From Micromonospora sp. MW-13 (GTDB lineage Bacteria; Actinomycetota; Actinomycetes; Mycobacteriales; Micromonosporaceae), in contig NZ_QKKX01000055.1 of the NCBI RefSeq assembly GCF_003434305.1, positions 1-34,449 on the forward strand: a DNA stretch of 34,449 nt, written 5' to 3'. Below the pieces are notes generated by a model, which searched no databases, was not told where the DNA came from, and saw nothing but the letters and a program-made list of their open reading frames with translations. The position numbers and the translations under genes are program-made. This document shows positions 21,414 to 29,565 of this stretch, in pieces. Within the stretch, counting starts at the first letter, position 1. The number at the start of each line of letters is the position of its first letter.

Positions 21414-23000
21414 CTGAGACTCGAACTGCGCGGCATCACCAAGCGATTCGGTGATCTGGTCGCCAACGACCACATCGACCTGACGGTGGAGCCCGGTGAG
21501 ATTCACGCCCTGCTCGGCGAGAACGGCGCCGGCAAGTCGACCCTGATGAACGTGCTGTACGGGCTCTACCAGCCCGACGAGGGCGAGATCCTGGTCGACG
21601 GGAAGCCGCTGAAGCTGAAGGGCCCGTCGGACGCGATCGCGGCCGGGATCGGCATGGTGCACCAGCACTTCATGCTGGTGCCGGTCTTCACCGTGGCCGA
21701 GAACGTCATGCTCGGCGCCGAGCAGGTCCGGGGCGGCATCGCCGGCTTCCTGGACCGGCGGCGGGCCCGGCGCGAGGTCGCCGAGGTCTCCGAGCGGTAC
21801 AACCTGCGGGTCGACCCGGACGCGGTGATCGAGGACCTGCCGGTCGGCATCCAGCAGCGGGTGGAGATCGTCAAGGCCCTCACCCGCGACGTCGACCTGC
21901 TGATCCTCGACGAGCCGACCGCCGTACTCACCCCGCAGGAGACCGAGGAACTGCTCACGGTCATGCGGTCGCTCAAGGCCGCCGGCAAGTCGATCGTCTT
22001 CATCACCCACAAGCTCGGCGAGGTCAAGGCCATCGCCGACCGGATCACCGTGATCCGGCGCGGGAAGACCGTGGGCACCGCCTCGCCGACCGCGAGCCGG
22101 GACGAGCTGGCCGCCAAGATGGTGGGCCGCAGCGTCCGGCTGACCGTGGACAAGCAGCCGGCCGCCCCGGGCCGGCCGATCCTGGAGGTCGCCGGCCTGG
22201 TCGTCGACGACGACCGGCGGATCCGTGCCGTCGACGGGGTCGACCTGACCGTCCACGCGGGCGAGGTGCTCGGCGTGGCGGGCGTACAGGGCAACGGCCA
22301 GACCGAACTGATCGAGGCCATCATGGGCCTGCGCCCGCTCCTCGCCGGCACGGTCACCCTGGACGGCCAGCCGGTGCACGGCTGGCCGACCAAGAAGGTG
22401 CTGCGCGCCGGGGTCGGCTACGTCCCCGAGGACCGCAGCGTCGACGGGCTGGTCAAGGAGTTCTCCGTCGCCGAGAACCTGGTGCTGGACATCTACGACC
22501 GGCCGCCGTTCGGCAAGGGCCTGTCGTTGAAGCCGGACGCCATCGCGAAGTCGGCGCGGGAGCGGATCGAGCAGTTCGACGTCCGGACCCCGTCGGCCGA
22601 CGCGGCCGTCGGCACCCTCTCCGGCGGCAACCAGCAGAAGGTGATCGTGGCCCGGGAGCTGTCCCGGCCGCTGAAGCTCTTCATCGCCGCCCAGCCGACC
22701 CGTGGCGTCGACGTCGGCTCCATCGAGTTCATCCACTCCCGGGTGATCCGGGAGCGGGACGTGGGCACCGCCGTCCTGGTCGTCTCCAGCGAACTGGACG
22801 AGGTGATCGGCCTGGCCGACCGGATCGCGGTGATGTACCGGGGCCGGATCATCGGCATCGTCGGCCCGGACACCCCGCGTGAGGAGATCGGCCTGCTGAT
22901 GGCCGGCGTCACCCCCGAAACGGCCACCGAAGCCGCCGCCCCGGCCGCCGACGCGGCGACCCCGGCCCCCGAGGGCCCCGGTAGCGAGGACGAGGCATGA
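21414..23000 (+). CDS. Nucleoside ABC transporter ATPase (double ATPase, NupO/RbsA type)
   Basis: A 528-residue protein with two fused ATP-binding domains energising nucleoside uptake. Domain 1 has Walker A GENGAGKST (residues 35-43), Q loop MVHQHFMLVP, a degenerate signature VGIQQRVEIVKAL and Walker B LLILDEPTAVLTP. Domain 2 has a degenerate Walker A (GVQGNGQTEL, 290-299), signature LSGGNQQKV (402-410) and the typical altered Walker B LFIAAQPTRGVD. An Ala/Pro tail ends it. The start appears to be CTG 21414: AGGAGG (21403-21408) is five bases upstream and the protein then begins with the family sequence RLELRGITKRFGD. No ATG, GTG or TTG lies in frame nearby. The stop overlaps the next ATG by four bases. 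Confidence 0.92.
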   Translation: MRLELRGITKRFGDLVANDHIDLTVEPGEIHALLGENGAGKSTLMNVLYGLYQPDEGEILVDGKPLKLKGPSDAIAAGIGMVHQHFMLVPVFTVAENVMLGAEQVRGGIAGFLDRRRARREVAEVSERYNLRVDPDAVIEDLPVGIQQRVEIVKALTRDVDLLILDEPTAVLTPQETEELLTVMRSLKAAGKSIVFITHKLGEVKAIADRITVIRRGKTVGTASPTASRDELAAKMVGRSVRLTVDKQPAAPGRPILEVAGLVVDDDRRIRAVDGVDLTVHAGEVLGVAGVQGNGQTELIEAIMGLRPLLAGTVTLDGQPVHGWPTKKVLRAGVGYVPEDRSVDGLVKEFSVAENLVLDIYDRPPFGKGLSLKPDAIAKSARERIEQFDVRTPSADAAVGTLSGGNQQKVIVARELSRPLKLFIAAQPTRGVDVGSIEFIHSRVIRERDVGTAVLVVSSELDEVIGLADRIAVMYRGRIIGIVGPDTPREEIGLLMAGVTPETATEAAAPAADAATPAPEGPGSEDEA

Positions 23001-24349
23001 GCAACCCCAACCCGGCGTCGGGCTCCCCCGACAAGGACCCCGTGTCGGGCTCCCCCGACAAGGACCCGGCGACCGAGGCGGCGCGGGCCGCGGCCGGCGG
23101 GACCGACCGGGCCGCCACCGCCACCGCCCCGAAGCGGCCGGAGCCGACGGCCCGCCCCTCGCTGGGCCGGCTGTTCCTGGACAACCTCTGGGCGGCCAAC
23201 ACGGTCACCGTCACGGTGCTCGCGGTGCTGCTGGCGATGCTCGTCGGCGCCGTGCTGATCATCGTGTCGGACCCGGACGTGCTGGCCACCTACGGCTACA
23301 TCACCGCCCGCCCGGCTGACGCGCTGAGCGCGAGCTGGACGGTGGTCAGCGAGGCGTACGCGAACCTGTTCAAGGGCGCGATCTTCGACCCGGAGGCGTC
23401 CGGGTTCACCGCGGCGCTCAGCCCGATCTCCGAGACGCTGACCTACACCGCGCCGCTGGTCTTCACCGGTCTGTCGGTGGCGCTCGCCTTCCGGGGCGGC
23501 CTGTTCAACATCGGCGCGCAGGGCCAGGCCACCATCGGTGTCGTCCTGGCCGCGCTGGCCGGTTTCCTGCTGCCGCTGCCCCCGGTGCTGCACCTGGTCG
23601 TCGCGCTGATCGCCGGTGCGGCCGGTGGCGCGGTCTGGGGCTTCATCCCGGGCATCCTGAAGGCCCGCACCGGCGCCCACGAGGTGATCAACACGATCAT
23701 GCTCAACTACGTCGCGGTGTACTTCCTGTCCTGGATCATCATCCAGAACGGGGTGCAGAACCCCGGCCGGGCCGACGCGATCAGCAAGCCCGTCGACTCC
23801 TCCGCTCAGTTCCCCCGGCTGCTCGGCGAGGACCTGCGGGTGCACGCCGGCATCCTGCTGGCCGTGCTGGCCACCTGGTTCGTCGCCTGGCTGCTCAACC
23901 GCTCCACGTTCGGCTTCGAGCTGCGCGCGGTCGGCGCGAACCCGGACGCCGCCCGCACCGCCGGCATCAGCGTCTCGAAGACGTACGTGCTGATGATGGC
24001 GATCGCCGGCCTGCTCGCCGGGCTCGGCGGCAGCCAGATGGTGCTCGGCTCGACGGCGAACGCGCTGACCCCGCTGGTGGTCGCCCAGATCGGGTTCGAC
24101 GGCATCCTGGTGGCCCTGCTCGGCCGGGTCAAGCCGTGGGGCGTGCTGCTGGCCGCGCTGCTGTTCGGCGCGCTCCAGGCCGGCGGCAACCGGATGCAGT
24201 CGTACTCGGGGATCTCGCTGGAGCTGGTCACCGTGCTCCAGGCGCTGATCGTCATCTTCATCGCCGCGCCGGCCCTGGTGAAGGCGATCTTCCAGCTCCG
24301 GGCCGCCCGCGCCGCCCGGTTGCAGACGAGCCTGGCGAAGGGCTGGTAA
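22997..24349 (+). CDS. Nucleoside ABC transporter permease (NupP/BmpB type)
   Basis: A 450-residue permease of the branched-chain/ribose (BPD_transp_2) family. The first ~50 residues are a polar cytoplasmic extension with a 9-residue tandem repeat (SGSPDKDP). Helices follow from VTVTVLAVLLAMLVGAVLIIV, with the family blocks GLSVALAFRGGLFNIGAQGQATIGVVLAALAGF (by parts), ARTGAHEVINTIMLNY, LRAVGANPDAARTAGISVSKTYVL and GFDGILVALLG. ATG 22997 overlaps the ATPase stop (ATGA). The second permease follows after three bases. These features match the permease pair of CUT2-like nucleoside importers. Confidence 0.92.
   Translation: MSNPNPASGSPDKDPVSGSPDKDPATEAARAAAGGTDRAATATAPKRPEPTARPSLGRLFLDNLWAANTVTVTVLAVLLAMLVGAVLIIVSDPDVLATYGYITARPADALSASWTVVSEAYANLFKGAIFDPEASGFTAALSPISETLTYTAPLVFTGLSVALAFRGGLFNIGAQGQATIGVVLAALAGFLLPLPPVLHLVVALIAGAAGGAVWGFIPGILKARTGAHEVINTIMLNYVAVYFLSWIIIQNGVQNPGRADAISKPVDSSAQFPRLLGEDLRVHAGILLAVLATWFVAWLLNRSTFGFELRAVGANPDAARTAGISVSKTYVLMMAIAGLLAGLGGSQMVLGSTANALTPLVVAQIGFDGILVALLGRVKPWGVLLAALLFGALQAGGNRMQSYSGISLELVTVLQALIVIFIAAPALVKAIFQLRAARAARLQTSLAKGW
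23017..23067 (+). repeat. Tandem 24-base exact repeat with internal hairpins in the permease 5' end
   Basis: Bases 23017-23040 are repeated exactly at 23044-23067 (24 of 24, period 27 bases or nine codons). Each copy contains the inverted repeat GTCGGG-CTCC-CCCGAC. The exact identity implies a recent duplication. It lies 20 bases inside the coding region. Confidence 0.85.
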
Positions 24350-24352
24350 CTC

Positions 24353-25633
24353 ATGTCAACCATGGCTGTCCCGGATGTCGCCGTGGCCCAGGTCGACGAG
24401 GGCTTCTGGACCCGTACCCGCAGGATCGGCGCGGTGCTGCTGGCGCTCGGCGTCCTCGCGGCGGTGCTCTTCGGGGCGCTCGCCACCGACCAGCAGGCCC
24501 GCTTCACCCTCAGCGAGACCGAGGGTGGCGCGGCGCTGGAGATCAACGGCACCATCGGGGCGATCCTGTTCGGCGTCATCGCCGCGGCGGCCGGCGCGGC
24601 CCTGATGGCCGGGGTGCCGAAGCGCTGGTTCACCGTGCTGCTCGGCGTCGGGCTGGTCGCCTTCGTGCTGTCGTTCCTGTGCTGGCAGGTCTCCGCCGCC
24701 CCGGAGGGGCGGAACTTCATGCCCCTGGTCAACATGGTGCGCGGCACCTTCGTCCTGGCCCTGCCGCTTATCTTCGGCGCCCTCGCCGGCGTGCTCTGCG
24801 AGCGCTCCGGCGTGGTCAACGTGGCCATCGAGGGGCAGTTGCTGATGGGCGCCTTCAGCGGCGCGCTGTTCGGCAGCCTCTCCGGCAGCGTCTGGGTGGG
24901 CCTGGTCGCCGCCGCGATCGGCGGCGCGTTCATCTCACTGCTGCTGGCCGTGTTCGCCATCCGCTACCTGGTGGACCAGGTGGTCATGGGCATCGTGCTG
25001 AACCTGCTGGCCGTCGGCATCACCGGCTTCCTCTACGAGCGGCTGATGCAGACCAACGCGGAGAAGTACAACTCCGCGCCCCGGTTCAGCAACTGGGAGA
25101 TCCCGCTGCTCAAGGACATCCCGGTGCTCGGGCCGGCGCTGTTCCGCAGCAACATCTTCCTCTACCTCGGCCTGCTGCTGGTGCTGGTGATCCACATCGC
25201 CCTGTTCCGCACCCGCTGGGGCCTGCGCACCCGGGCGGTCGGCGAGCACCCCACCGCCGCCGACACCCTCGGCGTGAAGGTGCTGGGACTGCGCTACCGC
25301 AACGTCCTGCTGGCCGGGGTGGTGGCCGGGATCGGCGGCGCGTCGTACACGCTGGCGCTCTACTCGTTCACCAAGAACATGATCGGCGGCAAGGGCTTCA
25401 TCGCCCTGGCCGCGCTGATCTTCGGCCGGTGGAGCCCGACGGGGGCGCTGCTCGCGGCGCTGTTCTTCGGCTTCGCCGACCAGCTCGGCACGTACCTCGG
25501 GGCGATCGGCAGCAGCATCCCGAGCCAGTTCCTGGCCATGCTGCCGTACCTGGCGACCATGCTGGCCGTGGCCGGGCTCGTCGGCAGGGTCCGCGCGCCG
25601 GCCGCCGACGGCAAGCCGTACATCAAGGGCTGA
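24353..25633 (+). CDS. Nucleoside ABC transporter permease (NupQ/BmpC type)
   Basis: A 426-residue second permease. Helices begin at RIGAVLLALGVLAAVLFGAL. Family blocks include TFVLALPLIFGALAGVLCERSGVVNVAIEGQLLMGAF (by parts), VDQVVMGIVLNLLAVGITGFLY, WGLRTRAVGEHPTAADTLGVKV and GGKGFIALAALIFGRWSP, as in the C-subunit permeases of nucleoside importers. Start ATG 24353 is three bases after the previous stop; an in-frame ATG at 24362 is an alternative. A strong hairpin 14 bases after the stop probably ends most of the importer message before cdd. Confidence 0.92.
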   Translation: MSTMAVPDVAVAQVDEGFWTRTRRIGAVLLALGVLAAVLFGALATDQQARFTLSETEGGAALEINGTIGAILFGVIAAAAGAALMAGVPKRWFTVLLGVGLVAFVLSFLCWQVSAAPEGRNFMPLVNMVRGTFVLALPLIFGALAGVLCERSGVVNVAIEGQLLMGAFSGALFGSLSGSVWVGLVAAAIGGAFISLLLAVFAIRYLVDQVVMGIVLNLLAVGITGFLYERLMQTNAEKYNSAPRFSNWEIPLLKDIPVLGPALFRSNIFLYLGLLLVLVIHIALFRTRWGLRTRAVGEHPTAADTLGVKVLGLRYRNVLLAGVVAGIGGASYTLALYSFTKNMIGGKGFIALAALIFGRWSPTGALLAALFFGFADQLGTYLGAIGSSIPSQFLAMLPYLATMLAVAGLVGRVRAPAADGKPYIKG

Positions 25634-25647
25634 GGCCCGCGGCGCAG

Positions 25648-25676
25648 GGTGCCCGGCGGGGATCCCGCCGGGCACC
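25648..25676 (+). terminator. 13-bp perfect hairpin between permease and cdd genes
   Basis: GGTGCCCGGCGGG (25648-25660) and CCCGCCGGGCACC (25664-25676) are exact complements around the three-base loop GAT. It begins 14 bases after the permease stop and 109 bases before cdd. It is the strongest short-loop hairpin in the window and likely separates or attenuates transcription into the salvage genes. Confidence 0.7.
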
Positions 25677-25785
25677 GGCGTCTCCGTGGCCGGGGCCACC
25701 GGCGGACGGCCCCGGTGCCGCGTCGCCGGACGCACCGGATCACCCTTCCGGAGGCCGGCGGGCGTGGATTGAGGAGAATGGTGGG

Positions 25786-26493
25786 ATGACGGAGATCGAC
25801 TGGGAGCGGCTGCGGGCCGCCGCCACCGAGGTGATGCGGCACGCGTACGTGCCGTACTCGAAGTTCCCGGTCGGGGCCGCCGCCCTGGTCGACGACGGCC
25901 GGATCGTGGTCGGCTGCAACGTGGAGAACGCCGCGTACGGGGTGGTGCTCTGCGCCGAGTGCGGGGTGGTCTCCTCGCTGCACGCCACCGGCGGCGGCCG
26001 GCTGGTCGCGCTCTCCTGCGTCGACGCCACCGGCGAGCCGCTGATGCCATGCGGCCGGTGCCGGCAGCTGCTCTGGGAGCAGGGCGGCCCACAGTGCCTC
26101 ATCGAGGCCAAGGACGGCCCGCTGAGCATGGCCGAGCTGCTGCCGCACGCCTTCGACGTGGCCGACATCGAGGCGGTGACCGGCGAACGGCCGGTGCCGG
26201 TGGTGCCGGACCGGCTGGCCGCCTGGCGGGGGCGGGGCACCGTCTTCGTGCACCCGGACCTGTCCGCCGGGCAGCAGGTGTGGACGGCGTACTGGGAACG
26301 GTCGGCCGGGGACACCGAGGGTGCCGAGACCGGGGTGCTGGAGGAGGGGCCGAGCTGGGGCGACCCGGCCGAGGCGATCGCCTGGGGCCACGCCCGCACC
26401 CCGCGCGTGGTGGTGGTCGACGCGACCGGCACCATCTTCTGGGCCGGCGAGGGCGAGCCGCCGATGGAGGTGCCGGTCCGCTGGGCGGGCTGA
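25786..26493 (+). CDS. cdd: Cytidine deaminase with extra C-terminal domain
   Basis: A 235-residue protein. Residues 1-131 are a cytidine deaminase of the small tetrameric class: YVPYSKFPVGAAALVDDG (21-38), NVENAAYG (45-52), Cys56-Ala-Glu58 and PCGRC with Cys89 and Cys92 as zinc ligands and Glu58 as proton shuttle. It deaminates cytidine and deoxycytidine to uridine forms. Typical members end near residue 130. Here about 104 residues follow, including RGRGTVFVHPDLSAGQQVW, EEGPSWGDPAEAIAWGHA and TPRVVVVDATGTIFWAGEG, which I do not recognise. ATG 25786 has GAGGAG nine bases upstream. It is followed by deoA after 57 bases, forming a pyrimidine salvage pair. Confidence 0.93.
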   Translation: MTEIDWERLRAAATEVMRHAYVPYSKFPVGAAALVDDGRIVVGCNVENAAYGVVLCAECGVVSSLHATGGGRLVALSCVDATGEPLMPCGRCRQLLWEQGGPQCLIEAKDGPLSMAELLPHAFDVADIEAVTGERPVPVVPDRLAAWRGRGTVFVHPDLSAGQQVWTAYWERSAGDTEGAETGVLEEGPSWGDPAEAIAWGHARTPRVVVVDATGTIFWAGEGEPPMEVPVRWAG

Positions 26494-26550
26494 GCCGGGC
26501 GGTGGCGGCCGCGGGCCGGGATCTGCGAGGACGAGAAGAGGAACTCAACG

Positions 26551-27831
26551 GTGAGTGCTTTCACGGCGGTCGACGTCATCCGGGCCAAGCGGGATGGCGG
26601 TGTGCTCAGCGACGCCCAGATCGACTGGGTGGTCGACGCGTACACGACGGGGCTGGTGGCCGACGAGCAGATGTCGGCGCTGGCCATGGCGATCCTGCTG
26701 CGCGGGATGAGCGCGCCGGAGATCTCCCGGTGGACCGCCGCGATGATCGCCAGCGGGGAGCGGCTGGACCTGTCCGCCGTCGACCGGCCGACCGTCGACA
26801 AGCACTCCACCGGCGGCGTCGGTGACAAGATCACCCTCCCGCTCACCCCGCTGGTCGCGGCGTGCGGCGGCGCGGTGCCGCAGCTCTCCGGGCGGGGACT
26901 CGGCCACACCGGCGGCACGCTGGACAAACTGGAGTCGATCCCCGGCTGGCGGGCGGCGCTGACCAACGACGAGTTCATCCGGCAGCTCCGCGAGGTGGGC
27001 GCCGTGATCTGCGCGGCCGGCGAGGGACTGGCCCCGGCCGACCGCAAGCTGTACGCGCTGCGCGACGTCACCGGCACCGTGGAGGCGATCCCGCTGATCG
27101 CCAGCTCGATCATGAGCAAGAAGATCGCCGAGGGCACCGGCGCGCTGGTGCTCGACGTCAAGGTCGGCTCCGGTGCGTTCATGAAGTCCGTCGACGACGC
27201 CCGGGAGCTGGCCCGCACCATGGTCGAGCTGGGCGGCGCGCAGGGGGTGCGGACCGTCGCCCTGCTCACCGACATGTCCACCCCGCTCGGGCTGACCGTC
27301 GGCAACGCGGTCGAGGTGACCGAGTCGGTGGAGGTGCTGGCCGGCGGCGGCCCCGCCGACGTGGTGGAGCTGACCCTGGCCCTGGCCCGGGAGATGCTCG
27401 ACGCGGCCGGCCTGCCCGACGCCGACCCGGCGGCGGCGCTGCGCGACGGCCGGGCGATGGACGCCTGGCGGGCGATGATCCGCGCCCAGGGCGGCGACCC
27501 GGACGCGCCCATGCCCACGGCGAACGAGGTCGAGGTGGTCACCGCCGACGCGGACGGCTTCGTCTCCGCGGTCGACGCGTACGCGATCGGGGTTGCCGCC
27601 TGGCGGCTCGGCGCCGGCCGGGCCCGCAAGGAGGACCCGGTGAGCGTGCCGTCCGGGGTGGTGCTGCACAAGCGCCCCGGTGACCCGGTGCGGGCCGGCG
27701 AGCCGCTGTACGAGCTGCGCGCCGAGCACGCCGCCCGGATCCCGGCGGCGCTGGCCGAGGCGGCCCACGCGGTACGGATCTCGGCCACCGCTCCGACCAC
27801 GAAGCCACTGGTCATCGAGCGGATCGGCTGA
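26551..27831 (+). CDS. deoA: Thymidine / pyrimidine-nucleoside phosphorylase
   Basis: A 426-residue enzyme that splits thymidine, deoxyuridine or uridine with phosphate into base and sugar-1-phosphate. The family signature begins SGRGLGHTGGTLDKLES (residues 113-129); the phosphate-binding KHSTGGVGDK is at 84-93 and VGSGAFMKS follows in the alpha/beta domain. The C-terminal domain has YAIGVAAWRLGAGRARKEDPV (by parts) and GVVLHKRPGDPVRAGEPL. Length is normal. GTG 26551 follows an AGAGGAA purine stretch. Sequence alone does not separate strict thymidine phosphorylase from the broad pyrimidine enzyme (Pdp). It works directly on the product of the neighbouring cytidine deaminase. Confidence 0.94.
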   Translation: MSAFTAVDVIRAKRDGGVLSDAQIDWVVDAYTTGLVADEQMSALAMAILLRGMSAPEISRWTAAMIASGERLDLSAVDRPTVDKHSTGGVGDKITLPLTPLVAACGGAVPQLSGRGLGHTGGTLDKLESIPGWRAALTNDEFIRQLREVGAVICAAGEGLAPADRKLYALRDVTGTVEAIPLIASSIMSKKIAEGTGALVLDVKVGSGAFMKSVDDARELARTMVELGGAQGVRTVALLTDMSTPLGLTVGNAVEVTESVEVLAGGGPADVVELTLALAREMLDAAGLPDADPAAALRDGRAMDAWRAMIRAQGGDPDAPMPTANEVEVVTADADGFVSAVDAYAIGVAAWRLGAGRARKEDPVSVPSGVVLHKRPGDPVRAGEPLYELRAEHAARIPAALAEAAHAVRISATAPTTKPLVIERIG

Positions 27832-27855
27832 GCCGGACGAGCGACGGGGGGCCCG

Positions 27856-27884
27856 TGGTGCCGCCCACCGGGACCGGCTATTCT
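27856..27884 (+). promoter_or_regulatory. Possible promoter of the DUF4272 gene
   Basis: TATTCT (27879-27884) is a good -10 candidate; TGGTGC (27856-27861) stands 17 bases upstream as a poor -35. It lies 57 bases before the DUF4272 start. No strong terminator hairpin was seen in the gap after deoA, so readthrough is also possible. Confidence 0.3.
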
Positions 27885-27940
27885 CCCAGGCCAGGGGGAC
27901 GACCAGCGCTGAGCCGATGCGACTGACAGGGATCTGAGCC

Positions 27941-28621
27941 GTGCGCATACCCGCCCCCGACCCGCGAGAGGTCCGAGAGGCCAGCCTGGACGAGTTGTCC
28001 CGGTTGGGGCTGCCCCTGCCCCCGAGCCAGTTCCCCCTGGTCTGGGAGCCGGGCGACGAGATCGAGCTGCGGCCGACCGTGGAGATCGAGGCCCGGATCG
28101 CGGTGCTGCACCTGATCCTGGCCCGGTGCTTCGGCATGCCGCCGCAGGCCGCGATGAGCTGGCTGCTCGCCTCGCACCTGGTCGACCTGGTCACCCCGCC
28201 CGAGTGGCAGTTCGTGATGGGCGGCCGGGGTGACCACCGGTCGTTCGTGCTGCACCACGACGCGCTCTTCTCCCTGGCCTGGGTGCTCGGCCTGACCAAG
28301 CAGCTCGACCCGACCATGCCGGTGGACGACCGGCTGGTGGAGCGGCTGCCGCAGCTCGCCGGGGGGGAGACGTTCACCGAGTGGCGCTCCCGCATCCTCG
28401 CCGCGCCCCAGCACCCGGCCGACGCGGCGGCCCTGCTGGACCTGCACTACTGCCTCGACTGGGCGTACCTGGAGCTGGAGCGGGCCGGCCGGGTGCTGCC
28501 GGGGCTGGTCGACGCGAACGCCATCGGGCAACGCCGGTGGGCCCTGGAGTGGGCGGTGGTCCTGCGCGGGCCGTACCACGACGAGCCGCCGGGCTGGGAA
28601 GAGGTCGACCTGTCGACCTGA
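27941..28621 (+). CDS. DUF4272-type protein
   Basis: A 226-residue soluble protein. The order of conserved blocks (RLGLPLPPSQFPLV, EIEARIAVLHLILARCFGMPP, SWLLASHLVDLVTPPEWQFV, then HHDALFSLAWVLGLTKQLDP and LDLHYCLDWAYLELERAG) resembles DUF4272 proteins, which are mostly helical and of unknown function. Assignment is by eye. GTG 27941 is used; CAGGGA about nine bases upstream is a weak ribosome site. It converges with the methyltransferase gene, with only five bases between the stops. No catalytic motif is evident. Confidence 0.7.
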   Translation: MRIPAPDPREVREASLDELSRLGLPLPPSQFPLVWEPGDEIELRPTVEIEARIAVLHLILARCFGMPPQAAMSWLLASHLVDLVTPPEWQFVMGGRGDHRSFVLHHDALFSLAWVLGLTKQLDPTMPVDDRLVERLPQLAGGETFTEWRSRILAAPQHPADAAALLDLHYCLDWAYLELERAGRVLPGLVDANAIGQRRWALEWAVVLRGPYHDEPPGWEEVDLST

Positions 28622-28626
28622 ACCGG

Positions 28627-29565
28627 TCAGCGGGGGCGGTGCACGCTCAGCCGGACCGCGAGGGTGACCCCGACCGGCTCGGGCAGCGCGGCGGTCCGCC
28701 CGGCGAGGGCGGCCGGGTCGGCGTGCCAGGCGCTGGGTCCCATCCCGACCAGGGTGGCCACCTCGGGTCGGGTCAGCTCCAGCCGGGCCCGCAGCACCGT
28801 CGCGGCGACCTCGTCGAAGTGGCCGGCCAGGCTCCCGGCGACCCGGTCGGCCTTGGCCGGGTCGACCTTCAGCAGGTCGAGCGCGTCGACCAGTTCGGCG
28901 AGGTGGTCCCCGGCCGGGGTGACCACCAGCAGCGCGCCGGCCGGGTGCAGCACCCGGCGGAACTCGGCCCCGTTGCGCGGAGCGAAGACGTCGAGCAGCA
29001 CGGCGACGCTGCCGTCGGCCAGCGGTAGCCGCTGCCAGGTGTCGGCGAGGGCCGCCACCGCGCGCGGGTGGGCCCGCGCCGCCCGGCGCAGCGCCGGCTT
29101 GGACACGTCCAGGGCCAGCCCCACGGCGTCGGGCAGCGCCGCCAGCACCGCCGCGAGGTGCCGGCCGGTCCCGGCCCCGGCGTCCACCACCAGCGGGTAC
29201 GCCCCGTCCGCCGGCCCCGTCGGATCGTCCCCGTCGGGCGGGGCGAGGCCCGGCCCGCCCGGGTCGGCGTGGAACGGCGGGCGCGTCAGCACGTCGCGGG
29301 CCGCCCGGGCGAGCGCGGCGGAGACGGGGTCGTAGTGCCCGGCGGCCAGGAAGTCGGCGCGGGCGGCCACCATCTCGGCGGTGTCCCCGACGTGCGGGGC
29401 CCGGCCGGCGAGCAGGTTGACGTACCCCTGGCGGGCCACGTCGAAGCTGTGCCGGCGCGGGCAGCGCAGCGCCCGGCCGGTCCCGGCGAGGGCCTCCGCG
29501 AGTGGTTGCGAGCAGACCGGGCAGCGCAGCCGGTCGACGATGCGGGGATCGGTCACCGGGGTCAC
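28627..29565 (-). CDS. 23S rRNA (guanine-N1)-methyltransferase, RlmA family
   Basis: A 312-residue SAM-dependent methyltransferase. The N-terminal zinc finger uses Cys15, Cys18 (CPVCSQPL), Cys35 and His39 (CPRRHSFD), followed by GYVNLLAGRAPHVGDTAEMVAARADFL by parts, a hallmark of RlmA proteins. The SAM site is VVDAGAGTGRHL, then LALDVSKPALRRAARAHP and ADTWQRLPLADGSVAVLLDVFAPRN by parts. RlmA-I acts on G745 and RlmA-II (TlrB) on G748 of helix 35 in 23S rRNA, the latter linked to tylosin/mycinamicin resistance; the subclass is not decided here. Start GTG 29565 overlaps the upstream stop by four bases (GTGA); GTG 29556 is an alternative. A Pro/Gly-rich insert sits near residues 102-125. Confidence 0.88.
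   Translation of the reverse strand: MTPVTDPRIVDRLRCPVCSQPLAEALAGTGRALRCPRRHSFDVARQGYVNLLAGRAPHVGDTAEMVAARADFLAAGHYDPVSAALARAARDVLTRPPFHADPGGPGLAPPDGDDPTGPADGAYPLVVDAGAGTGRHLAAVLAALPDAVGLALDVSKPALRRAARAHPRAVAALADTWQRLPLADGSVAVLLDVFAPRNGAEFRRVLHPAGALLVVTPAGDHLAELVDALDLLKVDPAKADRVAGSLAGHFDEVAATVLRARLELTRPEVATLVGMGPSAWHADPAALAGRTAALPEPVGVTLAVRLSVHRPR

Noticed and set aside
20076..22736. An 886-codon minus-strand frame across the lipoprotein and ATPase genes
   Set aside because: It spans two genes with convincing domains on the plus strand and itself shows only composition-driven sequence.
24136..25785. Upstream extension of the cdd frame, which stays open through the permease gene and the hairpin
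   Set aside because: The upstream residues are an out-of-frame reading of the permease gene; the deaminase family begins right at ATG 25786 with a ribosome binding site.
28381..29028. A 215-codon plus-strand frame over the end of the DUF4272 gene and the methyltransferase gene
   Set aside because: It crosses two oppositely oriented genes with clear or plausible family motifs and has only Gly/Arg/Pro-rich sequence.
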